DNA of 64,000 bases from DATAEK01 sp036258055 (GTDB lineage: Bacteria > Acidobacteriota > Vicinamibacteria > Vicinamibacterales > 2-12-FULL-66-21), in assembly GCA_036258055.1 (NCBI GenBank), contig DATAEK010000067.1:1-64000 (forward strand). The letters are read 5' to 3'. A program made the translations under genes and the position numbers. Shown here in pieces: positions 19,566 to 29,459 of the stretch. The notes beneath the pieces were generated by a model, which was not told the DNA's origin, ran no database searches, and was given only the letters and a program-made list of their open reading frames with translations. The stretch's first letter is position 1; each line of letters starts with the position of its first letter.

Positions 19566-22500
19566 CTACGCTTCCGCCGCCGGCCGTCCGATGACCTTTC
19601 CGAGTATCCGTGCCAACTTCGCTCTGATCCGCGACGCCTGCAACCGCTCGCGCGCTTCCTCGGTCAGCGAGTACGCGACCGGAACCAGCAGCAGCGTCAG
19701 GAACAGGCAGAGCGTCTGGCCGCCGATGATCGTGATCGCGATGTCGCTGCGCTGGCGGGCGCCGGCGCCGCCGCCGATGGCGGTCGGAATCAAGCCCACC
19801 ACAATCGCAGCCGTCGTCATGAGAATCGGCCGAAGCCTCGTGCGCGACGCCTCAACCAGCGCTTCCTGCAGCGGCACGCCGCGGCTGCGCAGGACGTTGG
19901 TGTAGTCCACCTGCAGGATCGAGTTCTTCTTGACGATGCCAAGGAGGAGCAGGACGCCGAGAGTGCTCCACAGGTTCAGGGCGCGATGGGTGAGGGCCAA
20001 CGTGAGGAGCGCAAACGGTACCGAGAGCGGCAGCGCCGTCATGATGATGATCGGCTGGGTGAAGCTTTCGAACTGCGCGACGAGCACGAGGTAGACGAAG
20101 ATACTGGCCAGGCTGATCGCGATGATCATGTTGGCCGCCGTCTCGTCGAGCACCTTGGATTGTCCGGCGAACTTCACGCGGTACCCCGGCGGCAGCTTCA
20201 GCTTCTTGATCTCGTCGCGGACGATGGGAATGACGTTGTCGAGCGCGTAACCCGGGCGGATATCGGACGAGACGCCGACCGCGAACTCACGATCCAGGCG
20301 GGTGATCGACGTCGGTCCAACGCCACGTTCGAGCCGCGCCAGGTTGTCAATCCGCACCAGATTGCCGCCAGACGACGCGACCATCAGGCCGCCGATGGCT
20401 TCGACGTCGTTCCGCTGATTCTCACGAACGCGAATCTTCACCGGGTAGCGCTCGCCATCCTCGCGGAAGCTGGTGATCTCGTCTTCGCCGCTGACCATCA
20501 GCCGGAGCGCACCGGCAAGGTCTGAAACGCGCACACCGAGGTCGGCCGCGCGCTGACGATCGACCGCCACACGGAGCTCGGGGTTGCCGAGATTCACCCG
20601 CGCTTTCGTGTCGATGAACGGCGGCAGCGACTGAAGCCGGTCGTTGAGCCGCAGCGCAATCGTGCTCAGCTTCTGCAGGTCGGGTCCATAGAAAAATGCC
20701 AGGATCGGCCAGGCGTTGTTCTCGCCGCCGCCGATCGGTGTCTTGAACAGCACCGTCGGCCGGTAGGCGGCGAATGCGGACATCGCCTCACGTGCGGCCA
20801 TCGCGATCTGTTCCTGACTCTTGGACCGCTCTTCGAGCGGCTTCAGTCCGATGAGCAGATGCGAATGATTGACGCGCTCGAAGATCGTCGGCACGACGTG
20901 GGCGATACCCTCGACGGTCTCGAGTTTCGACGCCATGGCCACGACGATCTTCTCCATACCCGCCAGGGACGTCCCCTCGGGCGCGTCCACGGTCATCTCG
21001 AATTCGCCCTGATCCTCGTTGGGGAGGAACGACCGTCCGACCACCCGCGCGATCGGGAACGTTGATGCGAACACGAGCACCGCTATTGCGACGATGACGC
21101 CGCGATGCGCGAGGGACCAGCGGACGCTGCGCGTATAGGCGTTGTCGATCCACCGGTAGAAGCGCTCGTCACGCGCCCGGTGCCCGGAGGTCCCGCCCAG
21201 CATCCGCGCGCCGAGCATGGGCGTGAGCGTGACGCTGACCAGGAACGAGACCATGATGGCGAACGCCATCGTGATCCCGAACGGGTAGATGAATCGCTGC
21301 GCATACCCGGTCATGAAGGCGACCGGTAGGAAAATGACGACGAGCGACAACGACGTCGCGGCGACGGCCAGCAACACTTCGCTCGTGCCCTCGATGGCCG
21401 CGCGCGTCGGTGTCAGGCCTTCCTCGTCAATCTTTCTGAAGATATTCTCCAGCACGACGATCGCGTCGTCGATGACAATGCCGACGGCCAGGGTCAGGCC
21501 GAGGAGCGTCATCGTGTTCAGCGTGAGATCGAGCGCGCGCATCAGCGTGAAGGTCGCGATGAGCGATGCCGGAATCGCGAGCGCGCTGATGATCATGGCC
21601 GGGATGTTGCGGATGAAGAGCAGGACGATCAGGCTGGCGAGAAGGCTGCCGAGGATGAGGTGCTCCTGCAGTGACGCGATCGACGCGTAGATGAACCTCG
21701 AGTCGTCGCGCAGCTGAGTCACCTTGAGGCCGGCGGGGAGCCGCGGTTGGAGCTCCTTCAGCCCTTCCTTGATGCCTCGGATGACGGCGATCGTGTTCTG
21801 GCCCGACTGTCGCCGGACGTCGATGACGACGGCGCGCTCACCCGCAAGGAACGCCGATGTTCGTGCATCTTCTTCCGTGTCCTGCACATCCGCGACGTCG
21901 TTCACGCGGATTGGGGTGCCGTTCTGTGTCGCGACGACCACCTGGCCGAATTCGTCGATCCGATCGAAGCGTCCGGGCGTGCGCAGCATGACCTCGGCGT
22001 CGCCCTGGTCGAGGCGCCCGCCTGGCACTTCGACGTTGTCGGAGAGGATGGCATCGCGGACTTGTCCGACGGCGAGACCGTGTGCGGTCAGCTTCTGAAG
22101 ATCGAGCTCCACGTGCACTTCACGGGCGCGGCCGCCGGCGATCGACACCTCGCCAACGCCGTCCACGGCCTCGAGCGCGCGGCGGATCTGCTTGTCGGCG
22201 ACCTCGGTGATGGCCCGAAGCGAATACGGTCCAGCAACCGCGATCGTGAAAATCGGCTGCGCGTCGGGATCGACCTTCGCGATGATCGGCGGCAGGACCT
22301 GCGGCGGCAGGCTGCCGATGGCGCCCGCCACCTTCTCGCGGATGTCCTGCGCGGCCTCGTTGATGTCGCGCTCCAACACGAACTTCACGGTGATGCGGGC
22401 GAGACCCACGCCCAATCTCGATTCGATCTCGTCCACGCCGGCGACGCCGCTGAGCGCCTGCTCGAGCGGTTCCGCGACCGACGAGCTCATCTCGTCGGGG

Positions 22501-22664
22501 CTCGCGCCCGGCAGTCGCACGTTGACGGTGACGGTCGCGGGGTCCGCCTTCGGCAGCAGATCGACGTTGAGGTCGCGAAACGAGAAAATGCCCGTGACGA
22601 CGAGCGACAAAATCAGGACGGTCGTGAACGCCGGGCGCCGGACGCAGAATTCAGCAAGGCTCAC
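19566..22664 (-). CDS. RND efflux pump inner-membrane permease (HAE1 family)
   Basis: 1032 residues, typical of AcrB-type permeases. It exports small molecules using the proton gradient together with the adaptor encoded upstream. The N-terminal helix (FTTVLILSLVVTGIFSF), porter domains, and TM4 with the proton-relay motif LGLTLAVGIVIDDAIVVLENI (paired Asp) are visible, as is the second-half TM block WSTLGVLLLLGIVKKNSIL. The start GTG overlaps the adaptor stop by 4 bp. No outer-membrane TolC-type gene is adjacent. The operator at 23983 lies before the adaptor, linking the pump to the aromatic regulon. Confidence 0.95.
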   Translation of the reverse strand: MSLAEFCVRRPAFTTVLILSLVVTGIFSFRDLNVDLLPKADPATVTVNVRLPGASPDEMSSSVAEPLEQALSGVAGVDEIESRLGVGLARITVKFVLERDINEAAQDIREKVAGAIGSLPPQVLPPIIAKVDPDAQPIFTIAVAGPYSLRAITEVADKQIRRALEAVDGVGEVSIAGGRAREVHVELDLQKLTAHGLAVGQVRDAILSDNVEVPGGRLDQGDAEVMLRTPGRFDRIDEFGQVVVATQNGTPIRVNDVADVQDTEEDARTSAFLAGERAVVIDVRRQSGQNTIAVIRGIKEGLKELQPRLPAGLKVTQLRDDSRFIYASIASLQEHLILGSLLASLIVLLFIRNIPAMIISALAIPASLIATFTLMRALDLTLNTMTLLGLTLAVGIVIDDAIVVLENIFRKIDEEGLTPTRAAIEGTSEVLLAVAATSLSLVVIFLPVAFMTGYAQRFIYPFGITMAFAIMVSFLVSVTLTPMLGARMLGGTSGHRARDERFYRWIDNAYTRSVRWSLAHRGVIVAIAVLVFASTFPIARVVGRSFLPNEDQGEFEMTVDAPEGTSLAGMEKIVVAMASKLETVEGIAHVVPTIFERVNHSHLLIGLKPLEERSKSQEQIAMAAREAMSAFAAYRPTVLFKTPIGGGENNAWPILAFFYGPDLQKLSTIALRLNDRLQSLPPFIDTKARVNLGNPELRVAVDRQRAADLGVRVSDLAGALRLMVSGEDEITSFREDGERYPVKIRVRENQRNDVEAIGGLMVASSGGNLVRIDNLARLERGVGPTSITRLDREFAVGVSSDIRPGYALDNVIPIVRDEIKKLKLPPGYRVKFAGQSKVLDETAANMIIAISLASIFVYLVLVAQFESFTQPIIIMTALPLSVPFALLTLALTHRALNLWSTLGVLLLLGIVKKNSILQVDYTNVLRSRGVPLQEALVEASRTRLRPILMTTAAIVVGLIPTAIGGGAGARQRSDIAITIIGGQTLCLFLTLLLVPVAYSLTEEARERLQASRIRAKLARILGKVIGRPAAEA

Positions 22665-23941
22665 TTGTGCGCCCCTTCCTTCTTCCCCGCGGCTTCGTGT
22701 AGGGACCCCTGGCGCGGCGCGACGCGCATGCCGGTGTTCAGCCCTTCGACGCCTTCGGACACGATCGTCAGCCCGGGTTCGAGTCCGTCGAGGATCTCGA
22801 CCTTTGGCCCGAGCCGATCGCCGAGCTTGACCTCGGCGCTGGCCAGCGCGTTGTTGCGGACGACGAACACCAGGCTGGTGCCGTATCGTGTCTGCACCGC
22901 GCTCACCGGGATGACGATGGCGTTATCGACACGGTTGGTCGCAATGTGGACCCGCGCGAACGTGCCCGGCTTGAGCGCACCATCACGGTTGGGAACTTCG
23001 GCTTCGATGGCAAACGCGCGCGATTTGAGGTTCACGTCGGGGCTGATCCGCGTGATCCGGCCCTCGACTGGTGTGTCAGGGTAGGCGTCCGTACGGAGCG
23101 ACAGCGGCTGGTCGACCTTGATGCCCGGGCCGAACTTTTCAGGAATCTCCGCGGTGAGGCGCAGCGGGTGGAGTCGTACGAGGCGCATGACCGGTGACTG
23201 CACGCGAACGAACTGTCCCTCGGACACCATGCGCTCGGCGATCACCCCCTCGAACGGCGCGCGGATCACGGCGTCCTGCAGATCGCGGGTCGCCCCGCGA
23301 AGGGAGGCTTCGCGGGCGTTCAGTTCTGCACGCATCTGCCGCTCGGCGGCGATCGCCGCTTCGTGCGCCGCGCGCGCAGTTTTCAGTTGGGTCTCCGCCT
23401 TCTCGAGCTCCTCGGCGGAGACGAGATTCTTCGCCGCCAACCGGCGCGCGCGCGCCAACTGCTGCTCGGCTTCGGCATGCTGTGCGGCGGCGCTCAGGAC
23501 ATCGGGGGTCTGTCCTGGGGGCGGCAGCTCTTCGCCATGGGCTCCGAGCCGGGCCCGCGTCTGCTCCAGTGACGCCTTCTGCTCGTCGGCGCGATAGCGC
23601 AGCCGCTCGGCGTCGAGGAACACGAGCGCCGCACCGGCGGCAACTTTGTCACCCATGTCCGCGGCCAGCCGCGCGACTCGTCCATCCACCTCGGCGCTGA
23701 CGACAGTCTGGTCGCGCGCGGCGAGCGTGCCCACCACATCGACCGCGCGGCGCAGCTCGATGCGCTCCACCTGCGTCACGTTGACCGGAAGCCCCTCATC
23801 GCTGTCCGACGCCTTCTTGCCTTCGGCGGTGTTGTTGCAGCCGGCCAGACTCGGCAGACACGCGACGGCCAGTACGACCAGTCCGTACCACTGCCGTCCT
23901 CCGCCACTCGACTGCGCCACGTCCCGTGGGTTCTCGTTCAC
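22661..23941 (-). CDS. RND periplasmic adaptor (membrane fusion lipoprotein)
   Basis: 426 residues from GTG 23941. A lipoprotein signal ends in the lipobox LPSLAGC. Lipoyl/barrel-sandwich halves flank a long coiled coil (residues about 110-210, e.g. EAEQQLARARRLAAKNLVSA). The APFEGVIAERMVSEGQFV motif and a C-terminal membrane-proximal domain follow. It bridges the RND permease to an outer-membrane channel. It is first gene of the pump operon. The TGGTCAGACCA operator lies 42 bp upstream of its start. Confidence 0.93.
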   Translation of the reverse strand: MNENPRDVAQSSGGGRQWYGLVVLAVACLPSLAGCNNTAEGKKASDSDEGLPVNVTQVERIELRRAVDVVGTLAARDQTVVSAEVDGRVARLAADMGDKVAAGAALVFLDAERLRYRADEQKASLEQTRARLGAHGEELPPPGQTPDVLSAAAQHAEAEQQLARARRLAAKNLVSAEELEKAETQLKTARAAHEAAIAAERQMRAELNAREASLRGATRDLQDAVIRAPFEGVIAERMVSEGQFVRVQSPVMRLVRLHPLRLTAEIPEKFGPGIKVDQPLSLRTDAYPDTPVEGRITRISPDVNLKSRAFAIEAEVPNRDGALKPGTFARVHIATNRVDNAIVIPVSAVQTRYGTSLVFVVRNNALASAEVKLGDRLGPKVEILDGLEPGLTIVSEGVEGLNTGMRVAPRQGSLHEAAGKKEGAHK

Positions 23942-23982
23942 GCCGACGCTCCCTCTGGAAACCGCCGATTCGACTGTTTCAA

Positions 23983-23993
23983 TGGTCAGACCA
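23983..23993. promoter_or_regulatory. Putative GntR/FadR-type operator, site A
   Basis: TGGTCAGACCA in the context CAATGGTCAGACCAAGG, a perfect inverted repeat with one central base. It lies between the divergent RND adaptor (starts 23941, minus) and the class II aldolase gene (24193, plus). A -10-like TCTAAA at 24010-24015 is about 17 bp to its right. Confidence 0.65.
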
Positions 23994-24192
23994 AGGCCCG
24001 CCCGCGTATTCTAAAGCAGAATGGTCGATAGGGTTCCAGCGGTCTTTGGATGAGCCGGGAAACCCGGGAAACGGGCCGGATCTTGCGCCGTGTAACCGAT
24101 TTCCGGGCAGCTCACGTGGATTCGTCACAGCAGACCAGAAGATCAGGAGGAACTACTCCTGATCTCCTGATCCTGTTGGAGAGGAGCAACGC

Positions 24193-24939
24193 ATGACCGT
24201 CTTGGCGCAGGCGCTCGAGGAACTTGTGACGGCGAACCGCATCCTCGCCCGGGAGGGGGTCGTCGATTCCTTCGGGCACGCCAGCATCCGTCACCCCGAG
24301 CGTTCGGACCATTACATCCTGTCCCGCGCCCGGGCACCGGAGTGCATCGACGTGGAGGACCTGATGGAATTCGCGGCGGACGGCACTCCCGTCGACGCTG
24401 CCGGTCGCAAACCGTATGCGGAACGCTTCATCCACGGCGCGATGTACGAGGCGCGCCCCGATGTCCGCGCCGTTGTCCACCACCACAGCCCGGCGGTGAT
24501 TCCTTTCAGCGTGACACCGGTGCGGCTCACGCCATTGATGCACATGTGCGCCGGGATTGGGACCGCGATTCCGACCTGGGATTCGCGCACCCGGTTCGGC
24601 GATACGAATCTCCTCGTCACGAGCATGGAGATGGCGCGCGACCTCGCGATCGCACTCGGCAATCGGCCCGTCGCCCTCATGCGCGGTCACGGTGCCGTCG
24701 TTGCCGGCGGGTCGCTGCGCGAGGTCGTGTTCAACTCGATCTACCTGCAGTTGAACGCGGATCTGCAGATGAAAGCGAGCGCGCTCGGGCAGCCGATGTT
24801 CCTCAGCGAAGGAGAGGTCGCAGCCATCATGCGCACCCGCAGCTCGTTCACGTTCGAGCGGGCCTGGGAAGGCTGGTGCCATCGCGCCGGGCGTCCATAC
24901 GACAGCCGGCCGATGGAGGGGCCGCTGGCCAAGGTCTGA
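24193..24939 (+). CDS. Class II aldolase/adducin family protein, copy 1
   Basis: 248 residues from ATG 24193, preceded by GGAGAGGAG. It has the metal-dependent class II aldolase fold: SFGHASIRHPE, YERFIHGAMYEARPDVRAVV-type region, then VHHHSPAVIPF supplying metal-binding histidines, and MRGHGAVVAG with a further His. Family reactions include fuculose-phosphate aldol cleavage, and decarboxylation of dihydroxyphthalates in some Gram-positive phthalate pathways. With a Pht5-like gene nearby and a second copy at 45660, a role in aromatic-acid decarboxylation is plausible but unproven. Site A precedes it. Confidence 0.8.
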   Translation: MTVLAQALEELVTANRILAREGVVDSFGHASIRHPERSDHYILSRARAPECIDVEDLMEFAADGTPVDAAGRKPYAERFIHGAMYEARPDVRAVVHHHSPAVIPFSVTPVRLTPLMHMCAGIGTAIPTWDSRTRFGDTNLLVTSMEMARDLAIALGNRPVALMRGHGAVVAGGSLREVVFNSIYLQLNADLQMKASALGQPMFLSEGEVAAIMRTRSSFTFERAWEGWCHRAGRPYDSRPMEGPLAKV

Positions 24940-24976
24940 CGGATCGCTCACCGCCAAACTCGACTCATCCGCCAGG

Positions 24977-25798
24977 TCATCTCGCGAGCAGGCGCTCGGC
25001 TTCAGCAGCCGCGGGCGTTCCCCTGTGACGCGTCGTCAGTGACTGGAGCGTGCGGCGCGCCTGCTCGGCCTTCCCCTGCGCCAGCAGCGCCTTCGCGGAT
25101 CCGAGCATCGCATCTGCCTCCAGACGCCCGCCCGGGTGTTCGCGCACGGCCTGATCGAACGTACGCGCGGCTTCGTCGAAAGCCTTCAGGTCGAGATGAT
25201 TGCCTCCCATCTCGACCAGAATCTCCGCCCGCCCGTCCGTCCCTCGGACCGCTTCCCGCGCGCGGAGCGCGCGTGTGAAGTAGCGGTTGCTCGCCACGTA
25301 GAAGCCCTCGCGCCTCAGCTCACGACCGAGCGCCTCCAACGCGTCGAAGCGATCCTTGTTTTTCGCGAGGACTGCCGCGAGGTTGTTGATCCGGCTGATC
25401 TCCTTCGGCAGTTCGGCGAGGAGTTGGACGACGCGATCGACCGACAGGGAACCGGTGAAGCGGAACAGCTCGTTGCCGTACGCGTCCATCAGCATGAGGG
25501 TCGGAGTACCGGAAATCTCGTACTTTCGCGAGATCCCCGGCTCGCGGTCGATGTCCACGCGCACCGGAATCACCGTGCTCATGGCGCTGGCGACGCGGCC
25601 GTCGGAGTACACGGTCGCATCCATCGCCGCGCACACCTCGCACCACGTCGCCCAGAACTCGACCAGCATCGCCCGGTTCGTTTCGAGTGCCGTGGACGTC
25701 GCGCGGACGAGGTTCGTCTCCCAGCGGATCTCGCCGTGCGCGGCTCTGACATCGGTCAGACTCAGAACGGCGAGGGCGAGGGCGAGGCAGCGAAACAT
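24977..25798 (-). CDS. Exported thioredoxin-fold protein with TPR-like tail
   Basis: 273 residues from ATG 25798 (an in-frame TTG lies 9 bp further out). The signal peptide is MFRCLALALAVLSLTDVRAA. The thioredoxin domain carries the redox motif WCEVC (Cys53, Cys56) and the cis-proline loop SGTPTLML. The C-terminal 110 residues look like helical TPR repeats (FDEAARTFDQAVREHPGG). It is probably a periplasmic disulfide oxidoreductase or thiol chaperone. It is convergent with the aldolase gene and separated from the TonB receptor upstream by a GGTTCTA repeat. Confidence 0.85.
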   Translation of the reverse strand: MFRCLALALAVLSLTDVRAAHGEIRWETNLVRATSTALETNRAMLVEFWATWCEVCAAMDATVYSDGRVASAMSTVIPVRVDIDREPGISRKYEISGTPTLMLMDAYGNELFRFTGSLSVDRVVQLLAELPKEISRINNLAAVLAKNKDRFDALEALGRELRREGFYVASNRYFTRALRAREAVRGTDGRAEILVEMGGNHLDLKAFDEAARTFDQAVREHPGGRLEADAMLGSAKALLAQGKAEQARRTLQSLTTRHRGTPAAAEAERLLAR

Positions 25799-25805
25799 AG
25801 GCTCC

Positions 25806-25835
25806 AAGGTTCTCGGGTTCTAAGGTTCTAGAACC
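25806..25835. repeat. GGTTCTA repeat before the thioredoxin-like gene
   Basis: Three units (GGTTCTCGG, GGTTCTAA, GGTTCTAGAACC) ending in a small palindrome, placed between the TonB receptor stop and the thioredoxin-like start. Confidence 0.7.
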
Positions 25836-25850
25836 AAGACGATTGCCCCA

Positions 25851-28800
25851 TCAGAACTGGAGCCTGAGGCCGAACTGCGCCTGGAAGGGCGCCGTCCTGA
25901 GGGTGCTGTTCAGCAGGTAGTTGCCGTTCGCATCCTTCACCTGGCCGAAGTTCGCGGGCGGCGCCTGCGACACGAGCACGCCGTTCTGCAGGACCGTGCC
26001 CGGCCCGTAGACCATGTTCGCGGATCCGACTTCCACGTTCGCGGCGTTGAACAGGTTGAAGAGCTCGAGCGAGACGATCGCGCGAGCGCTGCCGGGCAGA
26101 TTGAACCCGCGCTGCACACGCAAATCCACTTGCGAGAACCCTTTGTTGCGATACGTGTTGCGTGGGATGACCACACCGTCGATGACCGGCCGGTCGCGCA
26201 GCACCCCATCCCTGTTCAGGTCGGTGCCGACCTGCGCACTGAACGGCCGGCCGGAGTTGACGCGCACGGTCGAAGACAGCTCGATCTGGTGCGGTAGGAA
26301 GACGAGTGCGTTGGCGGCGAACTGATGACGCTGGTCGATGTTCGACCATGAATACTCGTTGTTCAGGTTGTAGGCGTCGTCGAACACCACGCTGCTGATG
26401 CCGCGCTCGGTATCGTCGTGACTGTGGCTGTACCCGAGCGTGTAGTACGCGTCGAGGATGAACAGCCGGCGCTTGGCCGAGAGTCCTGCCGTCATCCCGT
26501 GGTAGTTCGACCGCGCGCTCGGTTCGGTGACCTGGACGACCCCGAATTGCGGTCCGTACGGACGCGCGGCCGTGTAAACGGGACGGCCGGTGGCGTCGGG
26601 CACCGGCGGCGCCAGGTTGATGTTGCGTACCCGTGCGATGCGGCTGGTGTTGATGTTGGTGAAGTCGACGCTCGCGATCAGCCCGTTCGCGATCTCGTGC
26701 TCGAGTGAGACGCGCACGTGCGTGGCGCGCGGCAGCCGGAAGTTCGGGTCGATGTAGTTGACCGTCTGGCCGACGCGATTCTCGGGCGCCTGGAGCTGAT
26801 TCAGCTGCGCGGTCGTGAAGACTGGCAGGTGCGCCAGATCGGCAGACGCGAGATCGATCCCGAACGCACGGAACGCGTCGTTGACCGCGTTCGCGTTTCC
26901 GGTCGTGGGGATGATGACCAGGCTGCTGAGATCGGGATTGCCACCGTTCGAGAGGATCGACTGCTCGAAGACCGGCATGTACGGCGATGGGTAGAAGATC
27001 CCGCTCGCAGCACGGATAATCGTCTTGCCGTTGTTCCGTGGATCCCACACGAGTCCGAGCCGCGGGGCCACGAGATCCCTGTCGTCGGGGATCGACGTCG
27101 CCAGCGGAAACCGGTTGCCAGGAACGGTCGCGGCCTGGTAGTTCGGCAGGAACGCCATCTCGTAACGGAAGCCGGGGCTGATCGTCAGGCCAGGACGCAG
27201 CCGCCACTCGTCCTGGACATAGAAGGCCACCTGCTGAATCGTCGTATCGAGGGCACCGGTGCCGGCAAACTGACGATAGTCGAACGGACGCCGCGCCAGG
27301 TAGTCGCTCAGGCTGTTGAACGTGTAGATCCCGTTCCAGCCCGCGTTGAACGTCGTTTCACCGTTGACGAGATTGGAGTCCACGCCGAACTTCGCGGTGT
27401 GTGCTCCGGTCACGAACGAAAGGTTGTCGACGAACTGGTACCGCACGTCGTCGAACTGGTAGCCGATGTTGCCGTAGCTGAGGCCCGTCGCCTGCGCACC
27501 GTAGATGGCCACCGTTGCTCCGGCATTGCGCACGGTGACCTCGGGATCCGAGCTGTTGGTGTTCCACGGGCGAAACTCGTGCGTGACTTGAACGCGCGCC
27601 TCATTCAGGAAGCGGCTCGACAGGACCGAGGACAGCTGCAGCATCCCGGTCACGTCGTTTCGGTTCGTCAGCAGGACCTGGTTGGAAAGCGCGCGATTGG
27701 TGATCGAATCCGCGCCGAGTCCCTGTGACATCACGACGGATCCCACGTTGTCGGTGACGCGGTTGCGGATGTAGTCGAAGCGTCCCATCAGGTTGTGGCG
27801 CTCGCCGACGCGATGATCGATGCGCGTGACGATCGACTGCGACTGGCTCAGCGCGTCGAGGCTGTCCTCCGGAGCGACCGCGAGCAGGGCCTGCGCGCCC
27901 GCGGTACTGCGAACGTTCTGGGTGTCGAGCGTCGAATACAGAATCTCGACCGGCTTGGTGTTGTATTGGAACTCCGGGGCAACGAAGAAGAAGGTACGGT
28001 CCTTTTTCAGCGATCCGCCGACGGACCCGCCGAACTGCTGTCCCACGCCGATGGCCTGCCGGCCGAACGGGTCGTCGGCCGTCATCGCGTCGTTGCGGAA
28101 GAGATAGAACCCGGTTCCCCGCAGGGCGTTGCTGCCCGACTTGGTGGTCATGTTGATGATGCCTCCAGTCGAGCGGCCGAATTCCGCAGAAAACGTGCTT
28201 CGCAGCACCTGAAATTCCTGGAGCGCCTCGATGCTGAACGTCGGCGAGAACTCGACGTGGCCGCACCAGTGCGTGTTCGTGTAGTCACCGCCGTCGACGT
28301 TGATGTTCGTGAAGAGCCCCTTCTGACCCGAGATCGCGAACCCGCCGCACTCTGGTTCCACCTGGGTGGCCGGGGTGAGATAGAACAGCGACCGCACGCG
28401 CCGGCCGCTGGCGGGAAGATTCTGAAGCTGCAGATCCGTGAGGACGGCCTTGCCCTGCGTGCCGGTCCGGTCGATCCCGCCGTTGCGCCCACCCACTTGC
28501 ACGTCTTCTGAGACACCTGCGACGCCCAGCGTGAAGTTCGCGCTGACCGAGACACCGAGCGTCACCGAGATTGTCTGAGTGGCCGGTGCCAGGCCGCCCG
28601 CCGTGGCGGTCACGCGATACGAGCCCAACGGGAGAAGCGACACCGCGTACCGTCCCGCGGCATCGGATGTGGCTTTGCGAGTCAGATTCGTGGCGTCGCT
28701 GTGAACCGTGACTTCAGCGCCGACGATGGCGGCGCCACTGGCATCCACGAGCTGCCCTACGATCTGTCCGCTGTTGGCGGCGGTCTGCGCCGCGGCGGCT

Positions 28801-28868
28801 GGCGGAATGCCTGCGATCAGAGCAAGCATCGCCGCTGTTCCAAGCACGAGCGTCCGAAGCGTCTTCAT
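25851..28868 (-). CDS. TonB-dependent receptor with carboxypeptidase-regulatory domain (Oar-like), copy 1
   Basis: 1005 residues from ATG 28868, preceded on the minus strand by AGGGGAA; a longer frame starts 48 bp upstream. The signal peptide MKTLRTLVLGTAAMLALIAG is followed by a CarboxypepD_reg beta-sandwich (GQIVGQLVDASGAAIVGAEV) and a plug (SGRRVRSLFYLTPATQ). A long beta-barrel ends in the outer-membrane signature RTAPFQAQFGLRLQF with terminal Phe. It probably imports a large or hydrophobic substrate across the outer membrane. Upstream on the same strand is a small exported protein gene with operator site B, so uptake may be co-regulated with the flavin hydroxylase. Confidence 0.93.
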   Translation of the reverse strand: MKTLRTLVLGTAAMLALIAGIPPAAAAQTAANSGQIVGQLVDASGAAIVGAEVTVHSDATNLTRKATSDAAGRYAVSLLPLGSYRVTATAGGLAPATQTISVTLGVSVSANFTLGVAGVSEDVQVGGRNGGIDRTGTQGKAVLTDLQLQNLPASGRRVRSLFYLTPATQVEPECGGFAISGQKGLFTNINVDGGDYTNTHWCGHVEFSPTFSIEALQEFQVLRSTFSAEFGRSTGGIINMTTKSGSNALRGTGFYLFRNDAMTADDPFGRQAIGVGQQFGGSVGGSLKKDRTFFFVAPEFQYNTKPVEILYSTLDTQNVRSTAGAQALLAVAPEDSLDALSQSQSIVTRIDHRVGERHNLMGRFDYIRNRVTDNVGSVVMSQGLGADSITNRALSNQVLLTNRNDVTGMLQLSSVLSSRFLNEARVQVTHEFRPWNTNSSDPEVTVRNAGATVAIYGAQATGLSYGNIGYQFDDVRYQFVDNLSFVTGAHTAKFGVDSNLVNGETTFNAGWNGIYTFNSLSDYLARRPFDYRQFAGTGALDTTIQQVAFYVQDEWRLRPGLTISPGFRYEMAFLPNYQAATVPGNRFPLATSIPDDRDLVAPRLGLVWDPRNNGKTIIRAASGIFYPSPYMPVFEQSILSNGGNPDLSSLVIIPTTGNANAVNDAFRAFGIDLASADLAHLPVFTTAQLNQLQAPENRVGQTVNYIDPNFRLPRATHVRVSLEHEIANGLIASVDFTNINTSRIARVRNINLAPPVPDATGRPVYTAARPYGPQFGVVQVTEPSARSNYHGMTAGLSAKRRLFILDAYYTLGYSHSHDDTERGISSVVFDDAYNLNNEYSWSNIDQRHQFAANALVFLPHQIELSSTVRVNSGRPFSAQVGTDLNRDGVLRDRPVIDGVVIPRNTYRNKGFSQVDLRVQRGFNLPGSARAIVSLELFNLFNAANVEVGSANMVYGPGTVLQNGVLVSQAPPANFGQVKDANGNYLLNSTLRTAPFQAQFGLRLQF

Positions 28869-29021
28869 AAAAGTTCCCCTGCGAAACGGATGACCCAACG
28901 TGAAACCGCACGACACATGGCGCAGCGGACGCCAGGAGCGACACTGCTGCGGGCGCGATCTGGCGCCTGGAGATCCCAGCGAGATCCCAGAATGTGTCGA
29001 GCGAAACGAGGGAGCGTTGGG

Positions 29022-29390
29022 CTACGCCCTGGGGGGAGGCGTGAGACGGGTGATTGAGGGGGCGGCGTAGGAGTCGTGCGTAATCGGGTCGACGGAGGTG
29101 ATGAGCGCTGTCGTCGTAGAAGGCATCGCCGCCGGCATGACGGCGACGGTTGCGTCCACGAGGAACCCGCAGGTCGGATCGGCGACAAGGGCGCAAGTCG
29201 GACGTGGCGTCGGCGGCTGCACCCGATGCGCGGCGCGCGAGCACACCCTTTCGCACTCGTCCTGCGCGGCAGCCGCCTGCTGGCGCAGCGCCGCGACTTG
29301 ACGCGCCGCTGTGTCAGGGTTGAAGCACACCACGCGTACGCTGGCAAACGGCATGACGCTCAGCAGCACGCAGATGACGAGCCTTTTCAT
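29022..29390 (-). CDS. Small exported protein of unknown function
   Basis: 122 residues from ATG 29390. It starts with a signal peptide (MKRLVICVLLSVMPFASVRVV) followed by a short helical, Cys-containing segment (QQAAAAQDECERVCSRAAHR), then CALVADPTCGFLVD and a low-complexity tail. Four Cys in the mature part suggest two disulfides. A good minus-strand sigma70-like promoter (29416-29444) and operator site B lie directly upstream, which is the main support that it is a real gene. It precedes the TonB receptor on the same strand by 150 bp. No homologue is recognised. Confidence 0.6.
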   Translation of the reverse strand: MKRLVICVLLSVMPFASVRVVCFNPDTAARQVAALRQQAAAAQDECERVCSRAAHRVQPPTPRPTCALVADPTCGFLVDATVAVMPAAMPSTTTALITSVDPITHDSYAAPSITRLTPPPRA

Positions 29391-29415
29391 GACAACAGCC
29401 GCCGGACCGTCCAGA

Positions 29416-29444
29416 ACGATATCTACCAGGCCGCAGGCTGTCAA
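29416..29444 (-). promoter_or_regulatory. Sigma70-like promoter for the small exported protein
   Basis: On the minus strand TTGACA (29444-29439), a 17-bp spacer, then TATCGT (29421-29416). It would start transcription about 20 bp before the ATG at 29390. Operator site B lies 15 bp upstream of the -35 box. Confidence 0.6.
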
Positions 29445-29459
29445 CCGGTTTCGAGCCAA